Source: Bordetella genomosp. 13 (GTDB taxonomy: Bacteria; Pseudomonadota; Gammaproteobacteria; Burkholderiales; Burkholderiaceae_B). Taken from it: a DNA stretch of 64,000 nt. Under the pieces are notes generated by a model. It saw nothing but the letters and a program-made list of their open reading frames with translations. It made no database searches and was not told the DNA's origin. Numbering within the stretch: the stretch's first letter is position 1; the number at the start of each line of letters is the position of its first letter. The stretch lies in the NCBI RefSeq assembly GCF_007679965.1, contig NZ_VEHL01000002.1, positions 1 through 64,000 of the forward strand, given 5' to 3'. This document shows positions 53,986-62,703 of the stretch, piece by piece. The translations under genes were made by a program, and so were the position numbers.

Positions 53986-55017
53986 ATGTCTTCTGTCATT
54001 CTGGTCACCGGAGGTGCGGGATTCATCGGTTCGCATACCCTGGTCGAGCTGATCGCCGCCGGTTTCGAACCCCTGGTGCTGGACGATTTCTCCAACAGCC
54101 GTCGCGACGTGCTGACGCGCGTGGAGCGGATCGCCGGGCAGCCCGTGCCTTGTGTCGAAGGCGACGTGCGCGATGCCGCGACGCTGGACGCGCTGTTCGC
54201 GGGGCAGGCGGCCAAGGGCCAGCCCGTCCAGGCCGTGCTGCATTTCGCCGCGCTCAAGGCGGTGGGCGAGTCGGTGGCCCAGCCGCTGCGCTACTACGAC
54301 AACAACGTCGGCGGCACCCTGGCGCTGCTGCAGGCCATGCAGCGCGCCGACGTGCGCAACATCGTCTTCAGTTCATCGGCCACGGTGTACGGCCAGCCGC
54401 AACACCTGCCGTTCGACGAATCGCATCCGCTGGGACCATTCAATCCCTACGGGTGGACCAAGGCCATGGTCGAGCAGATCCTGCAGGACCAGTGCCAGGC
54501 GGACGATGCTTTCACCGCGATCAGCCTGCGGTACTTCAATCCCATCGGCGCGCACCCCAGCGGCCTGATCGGAGAGGATCCGCGAGGCATTCCCAACAAT
54601 CTGTTTCCCTACATCGCGCAGGTGGCGGCGGGCCGCCTCGCCGAGCTGCAGGTGTTCGGCGACGACTACGACACGCCCGACGGCACGGGCGTGCGGGATT
54701 ATCTGCACGTGTGCGACCTGGCTGCGGGCCACGTGCGCGCGCTGGAGTACGCGGCCAGGCCGCAAAGCCCCGGATTCCGCGCCATCAACCTGGGCACCGG
54801 CCAGGGCACCAGTGTGCTCGAAATGATAAGCCTGTTCGAAAGCGTCACGGGACAGAAAGTCCCCTACCGCATCCAGCCGCGCCGCCCCGGCGACCTGGAT
54901 GCGACGTGGGCGGACCCAGCGCTGGCGAAAGCGCTGCTGGGATGGACGGCGCAACGCGACGTGCGGGAAATGTGCCGCGACGGCTGGCGCTGGCAGGCGT
55001 CGCAGCAGCAGGGTTGA
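53986..55017 (+). CDS. galE: UDP-glucose 4-epimerase
   Basis: The 343-residue extended short-chain dehydrogenase has the NAD site ILVTGGAGFIGSHTLVELI, the VLHFAALKAVGESV helix, the catalytic Ser/Tyr-Lys set (FSSSATVYG; NPYGWTKAMVEQ) and RYFNPIGAHPSGLIGEDP, all GalE-type. It interconverts UDP-Glc/UDP-Gal or the GlcNAc forms and supplies sugar for the surface polymer. It begins 20 nt after the methyltransferase stop. Confidence 0.94.
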   Translation: MSSVILVTGGAGFIGSHTLVELIAAGFEPLVLDDFSNSRRDVLTRVERIAGQPVPCVEGDVRDAATLDALFAGQAAKGQPVQAVLHFAALKAVGESVAQPLRYYDNNVGGTLALLQAMQRADVRNIVFSSSATVYGQPQHLPFDESHPLGPFNPYGWTKAMVEQILQDQCQADDAFTAISLRYFNPIGAHPSGLIGEDPRGIPNNLFPYIAQVAAGRLAELQVFGDDYDTPDGTGVRDYLHVCDLAAGHVRALEYAARPQSPGFRAINLGTGQGTSVLEMISLFESVTGQKVPYRIQPRRPGDLDATWADPALAKALLGWTAQRDVREMCRDGWRWQASQQQG

Positions 55018-55099
55018 ATGGCCCGGCGTCTACTGGCGGGCGCGTGGCCTGCCGGAGGGTGACCGGGCATCGATCGACGAAATCAATCTCCCCGAAAAA

Positions 55100-57709
55100 A
55101 TGAGCGTAGGCATGGAAAACAAAGGTGCGGCTTCGGTCGCTAGGCAGGTGGGCGTCTTCCTGTATCGCGCGGCGCGATTCGTCGGCAAGCGGCTGCCGTT
55201 GTCCCATGGCGTGAAGTCGCGCGCCAAGGCAAGGGTGCTGGCCGTGGTGTCATGGCTGCAGCGCCGCAACCGCCACCGCAAGGTGCTGGACGTCGGCAAG
55301 ATGGTGGGCGGGGTCGAGATGCGGCCGGAGGCTTGTGGCCTGGTGCCCGGCCTGGTCAGCGTGATCCTGCCGGTCTACAACCAGGCCTACCTGATCACCG
55401 AGGCCGTCGACAGCGTGCTGGCGCAGACGTACCAGGACTTCGAACTGATCATCGTCAATGACGGCTCGTCCGATGGCGTCGAGCAGGTCCTGCAGCCCTA
55501 TCTGTCGAATCCCAGGGTGCGCGTCTACACGCAGAAGAACCAGCGCCTGCCCAAGGCGCTGTCCAATGGCTTCGACCTGGCGCAGGGCGAGTTCTGGACC
55601 TGGACGTCGGCGGACAACATCATGGAGCCGCGCATGCTCGAGATGCTGGTCGAGCGCCTGCGCGGCGATCCCACCATCGGCATGACGTACGCCGACTACT
55701 ACGCCATCGACGACCGCGGCGAGTTGCTGCAGGACCCCGCCTGGCGCGCGCACAATCGCAAGAATGTGGCCTCCGGCGAGATCGAGCTGCCGCGCAACAC
55801 CGACATGCTCAACACGGTGCAGGACAACTTCATCGGCGCCTGCTTCATGTACCGCGGCTGGATCGGCCGCTGCTTCGGCGACTACGATCCCCAGCTGGGC
55901 ATCGAGGACTACGACTACTGGATGCGCATCAACGCCTTCTTTCCGATCCGGCACCTCGAGAAGACGGCCTTCCTGTATCGCTACCGCGTGCACGACAACA
56001 CCCTCAGCGCGCAGGCCCAGGAGCATCGCATCCTCGAGAAGGTGCAGCGCCTGATGACGTACGAAGGCGAGCGCGCCGCGTTCTACCGCCAGCCCCTGTC
56101 GTACCTGGTGGACGATGAGTCGCGCAGATGGCTGACCCGCCGTGGCGTGGCCGCGCGACAGATGCAGCCGCTGCCTCAGGATGGCGAGCTGCCGCGCGGT
56201 GCCCGCCTGGTCGTGGTGGCGGGCATCGCCACGGTGGCGCGGTCGCCGCATCGTTTCCGCGATGCCGGGGCGCTGGTGGTGCTGCTGAACGACGAGCGGG
56301 CCGACTACGTCCGCGCGCACGATGCCCTGTCCACCGGCGCGCTGGCGCTGGCGCCCGACGCCGCATCCGCCGCGCGCATGCGGCTGCTGTCCCGCTGCCC
56401 CGTGCTCGACATCTCGTCGGGCCAGGCGTTGTCCGGCCTGCAGGCCTACGCCAGGAACCGCCTGTTCTTCCACGCCACGCGCCAGCCCGACGAGCTGGCC
56501 CGCCAGCGTCCGCAGCGGCTGCTGCCGCCGGCGGGCCAGGGCGTGATGCTGCAGGTCGACGACTTCGTGCAGGGTGGCCTGGAGAACGTCGTCATCGACC
56601 TCGCGATCTCCCTGCGCGACCTGGGTCATCGCGTGAGCATTGCCGTGCTGGGCCGCGAGGGCCATGCGGCGCAGGCGGCGCGCCAGGCGGGACTGACGCT
56701 GCACTCGTTCGGCAAGCGTCCCTCGCAGCAGGCCTACACCGAACTGCTGCGCGCGCAGCGCGTCGACGTGGTCAACGCCCACTACAGCCTGTTCGGCGCG
56801 GACATCTGCGCTGGCCTGGGCATTCCTTTCGTGCAGACGGTGCACAACTCGTACGTCTGGCTGGGTCCCGACGACGTGCACGCGCACCTGCAGGCGGATC
56901 CGGACACGGACTCCTATGTATGCGTTTCCGCCACGGCAGCCCGCTATGCCGACCTGGCGCTGGGCCTGGACGTGACGCGCATCAAGGTGATTCCCAACGG
57001 CATCGATCCCCGCACGATCGACCGCAGCCACGTGGCCGAGAACCGCGCCCGCCTGCGGCAGGCCTGGGGCATCGGCGACGACGTCCCCGTATACCTGAAC
57101 GTCGCGGCCATCATGCGGCCCAAGGCGCAGTTGCAACTGGTACGCGCCTTTGCCGCGGTGGTCCGCCAGTCGCCGCAGGCGCGCCTGCTGCTGCTGGGGC
57201 GCGCGGTGGAAGAGGACTACCTGGCCGAGATCCAGGCGGCGATTGCCGAGAACGGCCTGCAGCAGAACGTGGTGCTGGCCGGTTTCGATCCGGACGTGGC
57301 GTCCTACTACCAGGCGGCCGACTGTTTCGTCCTGCCGTCGTTCTGGGAAGGCTGGAGCCTGTCGCTGGGCGAAGCCGTGGCCAATGGCCTGCCTTGCGTG
57401 ATCACCGACGTGGGTTCCGCGTATGAGTTCTATGACCACCCGAACGTCGAGGTGGTGATTCCGCCGTTCGGCGACATCGTCGAACTGAACTGCACGAATC
57501 TGGGGGCCTACCTGGATGCGCGCGACCCGGCCTTCGAGCAACGCCTGGGCGAGGCCATGGTGCGCGTGCTGCAACGTCGCGGCTCGGGCCTGGACGAGCG
57601 CTTCCTGGAGCGCGCGGATCGCGCCGTGGCGTACCGCAGATATGCCATTCATTTCGCGGACCTGGTCAGCCGCCGCCAACGTTCGGCCGAGCGCGCACGC
57701 GCCGCCTGA
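55100..57709 (+). CDS. Two-domain glycosyltransferase (GT2-GT4 fusion)
   Basis: The 869-residue protein holds two transferases. Residues about 85-330 are a GT-A family 2 domain (LVSVILPVYNQAYLITEAVD, LIIVNDGSSDG, TSADNIMEPRML, GIEDYDYWMRI). Residues about 483-850 are a GT-B family 4 domain (LQVDDFVQGGLENVVIDLA, VCVSATAARYADLAL, IKVIPNGIDPRTID, FVLPSFWEGWSLSLGEAVA with the E-x7-E motif). The middle 340-480 resembles a partial Rossmann segment. The N terminus is basic. ATG 55100 or 55112 may start it; neither has a good ribosome site. It probably extends the O-antigen with two linkages. Confidence 0.9.
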   Translation: MSVGMENKGAASVARQVGVFLYRAARFVGKRLPLSHGVKSRAKARVLAVVSWLQRRNRHRKVLDVGKMVGGVEMRPEACGLVPGLVSVILPVYNQAYLITEAVDSVLAQTYQDFELIIVNDGSSDGVEQVLQPYLSNPRVRVYTQKNQRLPKALSNGFDLAQGEFWTWTSADNIMEPRMLEMLVERLRGDPTIGMTYADYYAIDDRGELLQDPAWRAHNRKNVASGEIELPRNTDMLNTVQDNFIGACFMYRGWIGRCFGDYDPQLGIEDYDYWMRINAFFPIRHLEKTAFLYRYRVHDNTLSAQAQEHRILEKVQRLMTYEGERAAFYRQPLSYLVDDESRRWLTRRGVAARQMQPLPQDGELPRGARLVVVAGIATVARSPHRFRDAGALVVLLNDERADYVRAHDALSTGALALAPDAASAARMRLLSRCPVLDISSGQALSGLQAYARNRLFFHATRQPDELARQRPQRLLPPAGQGVMLQVDDFVQGGLENVVIDLAISLRDLGHRVSIAVLGREGHAAQAARQAGLTLHSFGKRPSQQAYTELLRAQRVDVVNAHYSLFGADICAGLGIPFVQTVHNSYVWLGPDDVHAHLQADPDTDSYVCVSATAARYADLALGLDVTRIKVIPNGIDPRTIDRSHVAENRARLRQAWGIGDDVPVYLNVAAIMRPKAQLQLVRAFAAVVRQSPQARLLLLGRAVEEDYLAEIQAAIAENGLQQNVVLAGFDPDVASYYQAADCFVLPSFWEGWSLSLGEAVANGLPCVITDVGSAYEFYDHPNVEVVIPPFGDIVELNCTNLGAYLDARDPAFEQRLGEAMVRVLQRRGSGLDERFLERADRAVAYRRYAIHFADLVSRRQRSAERARAA

Positions 57710-57823
57710 CTGCCATGTCCGGCTCGCGGGTGGCGCTCGCGGGCAAGGTCCGCGGGGTCGACAGGCGTTCCGGCGGGCAATGCCCGCTTCGCATTGCGCG
57801 TTGAGCGCCCGCGGCCGGATTTT

Positions 57824-58945
57824 CTAGAAGGTCTGGCGCAGGCGTTCCAGGATGCGGGCGCTCGCCTGCCCATCGCCGTACGGATTGTGGGCCACGCTCA
57901 TACGGCGGTATTCGTCCTCGTCGGTCAGCAGCAGCGCCACCTGTGACGTGATGACGTCGACGTCGGTGCCGACCAGCCGCACCGTGCCCGCGGCGACCGC
58001 TTCGGGGCGCTCGGTGGTGTCGCGCATGACCAGCACCGGCTTGCCCAGCGAGGGTGCCTCTTCCTGGATGCCGCCGGAGTCGGTCAGGATGATGTGCGAG
58101 CGGTTCATCAGGTAGACGAACGGCAGGTAGTCCAGCGGCTCGACCAGGTGGACGTTGTCCAGGCCCTTGAGCAGGCGGTTCACCGGCTCGCGCACGTTGG
58201 GGTTCAGGTGCACGGGGTAGACGAAATCGGCGTCGGGGAACCGCGCGGCCGACTGCGCGATGGCTTGACAGATGCGCTCGAAGCCGGCGCCGAAGCTTTC
58301 GCGGCGATGGCCCGTGATGAGCACCACGCGGCGCTTCTGGTCCAGGTAGGAGAATTGCGGGGCCAGGCGATCGCGCAGGGCCGTGTCGGTGTCGAGCTTC
58401 TGCTTGACCCAGATCAGCGCGTCGATGACGGTGTTGCCGGTGACGGCGATGTCGGTGTCGGCGACGCCCTCGCGCAGCAGGTTCTGGCGCGACGTGTCGG
58501 TGGGAGCGAAGTGCAGCCGCGCCAGCGCGCCGGTCAGCTTGCGATTGGCTTCCTCGGGCCACGGGGAATACAGGTCGCCCGTGCGCAGGCCGGCCTCGAC
58601 GTGGCCCACGGCCACTTTCTGGTAGTACGAGGCCAGGGTGGTCGCCAGGGTCGTGGCCGTGTCGCCGTGGACCAGGACGCAATCGGGGCGGAAGTCGCCG
58701 AACACGCCGCGCATGCCGTTCAGGATGGCGCAGGTGACGTCCGTCATGTCCTGGCCCGGCTTCATGATGTTCAGGTCGAAATCCGGCTTGATCTCGAACA
58801 GGTCCAGCACCTGGTCGAGCATCTCGCGGTGCTGGGCCGTGACGCAGACCTTGGCTTCGATATCGGCAGCCTGGGCCAGCGCGTGAACCACCGGCGCCAT
58901 CTTGATTGCTTCCGGGCGCGTGCCGAATACCGTGAGGATTTTCAT
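57824..58945 (-). CDS. wecB: UDP-N-acetylglucosamine 2-epimerase (non-hydrolysing)
   Basis: The 373-residue GT-B-like enzyme makes UDP-ManNAc from UDP-GlcNAc. It begins [20 protein letters not shown] and contains [61 protein letters not shown], and [20 protein letters not shown] with DTTERPEA. It is encoded opposite to the O-antigen operon and divergent from waaC by 168 nt, but belongs functionally to surface polysaccharide precursor supply. Confidence 0.95.
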   Translation of the reverse strand: MKILTVFGTRPEAIKMAPVVHALAQAADIEAKVCVTAQHREMLDQVLDLFEIKPDFDLNIMKPGQDMTDVTCAILNGMRGVFGDFRPDCVLVHGDTATTLATTLASYYQKVAVGHVEAGLRTGDLYSPWPEEANRKLTGALARLHFAPTDTSRQNLLREGVADTDIAVTGNTVIDALIWVKQKLDTDTALRDRLAPQFSYLDQKRRVVLITGHRRESFGAGFERICQAIAQSAARFPDADFVYPVHLNPNVREPVNRLLKGLDNVHLVEPLDYLPFVYLMNRSHIILTDSGGIQEEAPSLGKPVLVMRDTTERPEAVAAGTVRLVGTDVDVITSQVALLLTDEDEYRRMSVAHNPYGDGQASARILERLRQTF

Positions 58946-59113
58946 GTGTTCTGGGGAAAGTGTGTCAGGCCGGGGTGGCGCGGAGCAGGAGAGGGGGCCG
59001 CAGCGACGCCTCGTCCAAAACCCTGGATTTTAACGCGCGTAACCTGGGCGGCCGGCACGCAGGCGCATGTCTTGTTGTACATTCGCTGAAATTTATCGCG
59101 TTGCCGTCCCTAG

Positions 59114-60130
59114 ATGCCTCTTCGCATTCTCATCGTCCGCACCTCTTCGCTCGGAGACCTGGTACACATGCTGCCAGCGATCTCGGACATTGCGCGTCAC
59201 GTTCCGGGCGCGCAGATCGACTGGATCGTCGAAGAGGCGTTCGCCGACATCCCCGGCTGGCATCCGACCGTGAGCGGTGTCATCCAGGTGGCGCATCGCC
59301 GCTGGCGCAAGGCCTGGTGGTCGGAGCAGGTGCGGGCCGAGCGCCGCGCGCTGGCGCAGCGCCTGCGCGCCGAAACCTACGACGTCGTGCTGGACATGCA
59401 GGCGCTGATGAAGTCGGCCTGGCTGGTGCGGCAGACCCAGGGCGTGCGCCACGGGTTGGATTGGCGGTCGGCGCGCGAGCCGCTGGCCTCGCTGTTCTAC
59501 AACGTGCGCCATCGCGTGGAGTTCTGGCAGCCCGCCGTCATGCGCCAGCGCAAGCTGGCCGGGCTGACGTTCGGCTACGAGCCCAGCGGCAAGCCCGACT
59601 TCGGGCTGGAGCAGTTCGCGCGCCAGGCGGCGCAGGCCCAGCAGGACGCCGGGGCCGAGGCCGCCGGCGGGCGCGTGCACCTGGGCAGCCGCGATCCGGG
59701 TTATGCGGTGATCATGCCGTCGGCCAGCCGCGACGACAAGCTGTGGCCCGAGGAAGACTGGCGCGCGGTGTTCCGCCGCCTGCGCGACGCGGGCTGCGTG
59801 CTGCGGCTACTGGCCGGCAACGAGCAGGAAGCGCAGCGCGCGCGGCTGCTGGTGGCGGGCATGGACGGCGTCGAGGTGATGCCCCGCATGGACCTGACCT
59901 CGGTGGCGCGCCTGCTGGCCGGCTCGCGCATGATGGTGGGCCTGGACAGCGGCCTGACGCACCTGGCCGCGGCGCTGGGGCGCCCGACCATCGGCATCTA
60001 TCGTGCGTCCACTCCCGTGCGCACGCCGCTGGTGGGATCGAACTACACGGCCAGCCTGGGCGACCGCGGCGCCTCGCCCTCGCGCGAGGCGGTGATGGCG
60101 TCGGTGGAACAGGCCCTGGCGGCCGTCTGA
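59114..60130 (+). CDS. waaC: Lipopolysaccharide heptosyltransferase I
   Basis: The 338-residue GT9 enzyme adds the first heptose to Kdo2-lipid A at the inner face of the inner membrane. It begins LRILIVRTSSLGDLVHMLPA and has DWIVEEAFADIPGWHP, DVVLDMQALMKSA, MPSASRDDKLWPEEDWRAVF and GLDSGLTHLAAALGRPTIGIY, all heptosyltransferase landmarks. It is followed 65 nt later by waaA in the same direction. Confidence 0.94.
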   Translation: MPLRILIVRTSSLGDLVHMLPAISDIARHVPGAQIDWIVEEAFADIPGWHPTVSGVIQVAHRRWRKAWWSEQVRAERRALAQRLRAETYDVVLDMQALMKSAWLVRQTQGVRHGLDWRSAREPLASLFYNVRHRVEFWQPAVMRQRKLAGLTFGYEPSGKPDFGLEQFARQAAQAQQDAGAEAAGGRVHLGSRDPGYAVIMPSASRDDKLWPEEDWRAVFRRLRDAGCVLRLLAGNEQEAQRARLLVAGMDGVEVMPRMDLTSVARLLAGSRMMVGLDSGLTHLAAALGRPTIGIYRASTPVRTPLVGSNYTASLGDRGASPSREAVMASVEQALAAV

Positions 60131-60195
60131 GATGACCCCTCGCGCGCGCCTGTCGCCGCGCCGTGGCGCGGTTTGCTGCCGAGGGCGCGGCTGAG

Positions 60196-61743
60196 ATGGG
60201 CCGCGGCGTCTACACACTGGTATTGCGCCTGCTGGCGCCGCTGCTGTGGCTGCTGATGTGGCGCCGCGCGCGAAAGGCCGGGGGCCAGTGGGGCATCCTG
60301 TCCGCGGGGCGGTTCGGTGGAGCGGACGCGGCGTCGGCAGGGAGCGGTCCGTCGGAGGGCGCTCTGGGTGATTCCGCGGGTGGTGCGTCGGGTGAGGCTT
60401 CGTCGGACGGCAACCCGCTGGCCGGCACTCAGGCGGCCGGTTCCGCGCCGATTGCGCCCGTCTGGGTGCACGCCGTCAGCCTGGGCGAGACACGCGCGTC
60501 CCAGCCGCTGGTGCAGGCTCTGCTGGCACGCGGCCTTCCCGTATTGCTGACGCACACCACGGCCACGGGCCGGGCCGAGGGCGCGCGCCTGTACGCCGAT
60601 GCCCTGGCCAGCGGGCAACTGCGCCAGGCGTGGCTGCCCTACGACCTGCCGGGTTCCGTCGCCCGCTTCCTGGACCGTTACGCGCCGCGCTGCGGCCTGC
60701 TGGTCGAGCGCGAGGTGTGGCCCAATCTGTTGGCCGGGGCGCGCGCGCGGCGAGTGCCTATGGCACTGGTCAGCGCGCGTTTCTCCGAATCGTCGTTGCG
60801 CCAGGCGCGCTGGCTGGGCGGCGCGCTGCGCCAGGCGCTGGCAGGATTGGACGTGGTGCTGGCGCAGACCGACGACGACGCGCGCCGGCTGCGCCAGGCC
60901 GGTGCGCCGGCCGCCACCGTCACCGGCAACCTGAAATTCGATCTGGACCTGCCCGCCGCGCAGGTCGCGGCCGGCCACGCCTGGCGCCAGGCGCTGGGCC
61001 GCCCGGTGATCGCGCTGGCCAGTACGCGCGAAGGCGAGGATGCGCTGTTCATCGAGGCCTTGCTGGCGCGCGGGCTGCACCGGGCGCCGAGTGAGACCGC
61101 TGAACTGGGCGGGGCTAAGCATGTCGAGGCGGCCGCGTCGGGCGAGATCGCTGCATCTGGCGAGACCGCTGCGTCCGGCGAAACCGCTGTGCTCGGCGAG
61201 ACCGTTGCATCTGGCGAGACCGCTGCGTCCGACGAAACCGCCGCGCTCGGCGACAGCGCGCCGCTGTACCTGCTGATTCCCCGCCACCCACAGCGTTTCG
61301 ATCAGGCCCATGCACAGCTGCGCGCCGCGGGCCTGGCGACGGTGCGGCGTTCCGCGGGCGGTTCGCCGCCGGGCGCGGATACCGCCGTGCTGCTGGGCGA
61401 CTCGCTGGGCGAGATGCCGTTCTACTACGCGGCGGCGGACGTGGCCGTGGTGGCCGGCAGTTTCGCGCCGCTGGGCGGGCAGAACCTGATCGAGGCCAGC
61501 GCCGCGGGCACGCCGGTGATCGTCGGCCCGCATACCCGCAATTTCGCGCAGGCGGTGGACGATGCGCTGGCGGCCGGCGCGGCGCTGCGTGCGCAGGACG
61601 CGGCCGAGGCCGTGGACATGGCGCTGGCCCTGCTGGCCGACGCGCCGCGTCGGCAGGCGATGCGGATCGCGGCGCGGTACTGGACCGAGGCGCACGCCGG
61701 CGCCACGCAGCGCACCATGCAGGCTTTGCAGGGCTGGTTCTAG
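60196..61743 (+). CDS. waaA: 3-Deoxy-D-manno-octulosonic acid (Kdo) transferase
   Basis: The 515-residue inner-membrane enzyme adds Kdo to lipid A. An N-terminal anchor (YTLVLRLLAPLLWLLMW) is followed by the N domain (WVHAVSLGETRASQPLVQAL, TATGRAEG, YAPRCGLLVEREVWPNLL) and C domain (IPRHPQRFDQAH, YYAAADVAVVAGSFAPLGGQ, NLIEASAAGTPVIVGPHT). It is about 90 residues longer than E. coli KdtA because of two low-complexity insertions: residues about 40-90 (Gly/Ser/Ala) and about 305-355 (repeats of A-S-G-E-T-A, 18-bp units). ATG 60196 is preferred over the frame start at 60163. Confidence 0.93.
   Translation: MGRGVYTLVLRLLAPLLWLLMWRRARKAGGQWGILSAGRFGGADAASAGSGPSEGALGDSAGGASGEASSDGNPLAGTQAAGSAPIAPVWVHAVSLGETRASQPLVQALLARGLPVLLTHTTATGRAEGARLYADALASGQLRQAWLPYDLPGSVARFLDRYAPRCGLLVEREVWPNLLAGARARRVPMALVSARFSESSLRQARWLGGALRQALAGLDVVLAQTDDDARRLRQAGAPAATVTGNLKFDLDLPAAQVAAGHAWRQALGRPVIALASTREGEDALFIEALLARGLHRAPSETAELGGAKHVEAAASGEIAASGETAASGETAVLGETVASGETAASDETAALGDSAPLYLLIPRHPQRFDQAHAQLRAAGLATVRRSAGGSPPGADTAVLLGDSLGEMPFYYAAADVAVVAGSFAPLGGQNLIEASAAGTPVIVGPHTRNFAQAVDDALAAGAALRAQDAAEAVDMALALLADAPRRQAMRIAARYWTEAHAGATQRTMQALQGWF
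61135..61260 (+). repeat. 18-bp tandem repeat within waaA (seven units; 54-bp higher-order copy)
   Basis: Seven 18-bp units of the type GCATCTGGCGAGACCGCT run head to tail. Units 2-4 (61153-61206) and 5-7 (61207-61260) form a 54-bp duplication with few differences. They encode near-identical six-residue units (ASGETA). The array keeps frame and lies between the N and C domains of the Kdo transferase. Confidence 0.9.
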
Positions 61744-61753
61744 CCGCGCCGAG

Positions 61754-61818
61754 GCCGCATCGGGGCTGCATCGGAGCCGCATCGGAGCGACTCGGGACCG
61801 CGTCGGAGCCTCGCCGGG
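61754..61818 (+). repeat. Degenerate 11-bp tandem repeat after waaA
   Basis: Six units of 10-11 bp, best seen as GCCGCATCGGA, follow one another just after the waaA stop: the first three are nearly identical and the last three drifted. The rest of the 152-nt gap to the next gene shows no ORF or clear terminator. Confidence 0.7.
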
Positions 61819-61895
61819 CCTGGGCTACTATCGATCGGGCGGTGGCGCCTCATGCCCGCCGCGTTCGACGATGGCAGGTGTCCGGGGAGGTGCGC

Positions 61896-62384
61896 GTGAT
61901 TTCCAGGAAGACGTGGGTTCTGGCGTATGCGGTAATGATTTCAAGCCTCGGTATGGCGGCCGGCCCGGTGTCCGCTGCGTCGGCAGCGGCATCCGGTGCA
62001 GGGCCAGCGGTCGCGCCCGCCGCCGCGCATGCGACTGAACCCGCCGCTGCCGCCGCACCCGCCGCCACGCCCGCCACCCATTGGCAACTGACCGGAGAGC
62101 AGCTCATCTCGGCAGGCATCGATGGCTCGCTGGCGCCCGAATTCCACGACGAGAAGCGGCCCGAGCTGCAGGTGATGGTCTCGGCCAGCCGCGCCGCGGC
62201 TTTCGTGCTGGGCGTGGCCAGCTATACGCACGGCACCCGCTGGTGCAAGGCGGAGGGATTGGGCCCGGACGATTTCCAGAAGGTGGTGGGCGCGCTGGGA
62301 GACCTGCCGGACGAGCGCCTGACCACGCCGGCGGCGCCGCTGATCGCGGAGGCGCTGGCCAAGTTCTTTCCCTGCAAGCGCTGA
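61896..62384 (+). CDS. Secreted Rap1a/Tai-like protein
   Basis: The 162-residue product starts with GTG 61896, set by GGGGAGG 5 nt upstream. It has a signal peptide (TWVLAYAVMISSLGMAAG, cut near VSA-AS), an Ala/Pro-rich linker to about residue 66, then a helical domain. That domain (AAAFVLGVASYTHGTRWCKA, EGLGPDDFQKVVGALGDLPD, AAPLIAEALAKFFPC) has the Cys pair and the ALxxxFPC ending seen in Rap1a/Tai immunity proteins of type VI amidase effectors. The family call is by pattern only. No effector is next to it. Confidence 0.7.
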   Translation: MISRKTWVLAYAVMISSLGMAAGPVSAASAAASGAGPAVAPAAAHATEPAAAAAPAATPATHWQLTGEQLISAGIDGSLAPEFHDEKRPELQVMVSASRAAAFVLGVASYTHGTRWCKAEGLGPDDFQKVVGALGDLPDERLTTPAAPLIAEALAKFFPCKR

Positions 62385-62529
62385 GCGCGCGTCATGGGCG
62401 ACGCGTCGCGGGGTTTTCGCCCCATGGACGACGCTCGGCCCGTCAAAACCGATGCCTGAGGCCGCCCCGCGGCGAGATCGTCGGGATAGGCCGGACCGTC
62501 GCGGCGGATCGCGGATACCGTCCGTGCGG

Positions 62530-62691
62530 CTATTTGCCGCGCGGCAGCACCGTGACGCGGTCCGCGTTCAGTTCCTGGTCCATGCGGCTGGGCGTGCGGC
62601 CCTCGTCGTTGGGCGGCTGGCCCAGCCAGCCCTGGTTCATGGCGTAGGCCCAGAGGTTGGCCAGCAGGATCAATACGAACAGGATGCGCAT
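62530..62691 (-). CDS. Small membrane-anchored protein (53 aa) after coaX
   Basis: A 53-residue frame below usual ORF cut-offs: MRILFVLILLANLWAYAMNQ makes one helix, then a short polar periplasmic part (PPNDEGRTPSRMDQELNAD, ending VTVLPRGK). AAGG is 8 nt before the ATG. It begins 12 nt after the coaX stop on the same strand, where many relatives carry a SPOR-domain protein with the same kind of N terminus. It may be the truncated remnant of such a protein, or a short native form. Confidence 0.65.
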   Translation of the reverse strand: MRILFVLILLANLWAYAMNQGWLGQPPNDEGRTPSRMDQELNADRVTVLPRGK

Positions 62692-62703
62692 GGTCGGGCC
62701 TTG

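Noticed and set aside
54899..55099. N-terminal extension of the GT2-GT4 protein to 54899
   Set aside because: The added 67 residues overlap galE, are Arg-rich and look like the galE mirror; the ATG at 55100 is preferred.
47699..57709. O-antigen cluster as a recently transferred low-GC island
   Set aside because: By eye its base and codon use are close to the flanking genes and no mobile-element borders or direct repeats were seen. A windowed GC and codon calculation would be needed to claim transfer.
61135..61260. CRISPR array
   Set aside because: The 18-bp units are directly joined without spacers, are in frame and encode part of the Kdo transferase.
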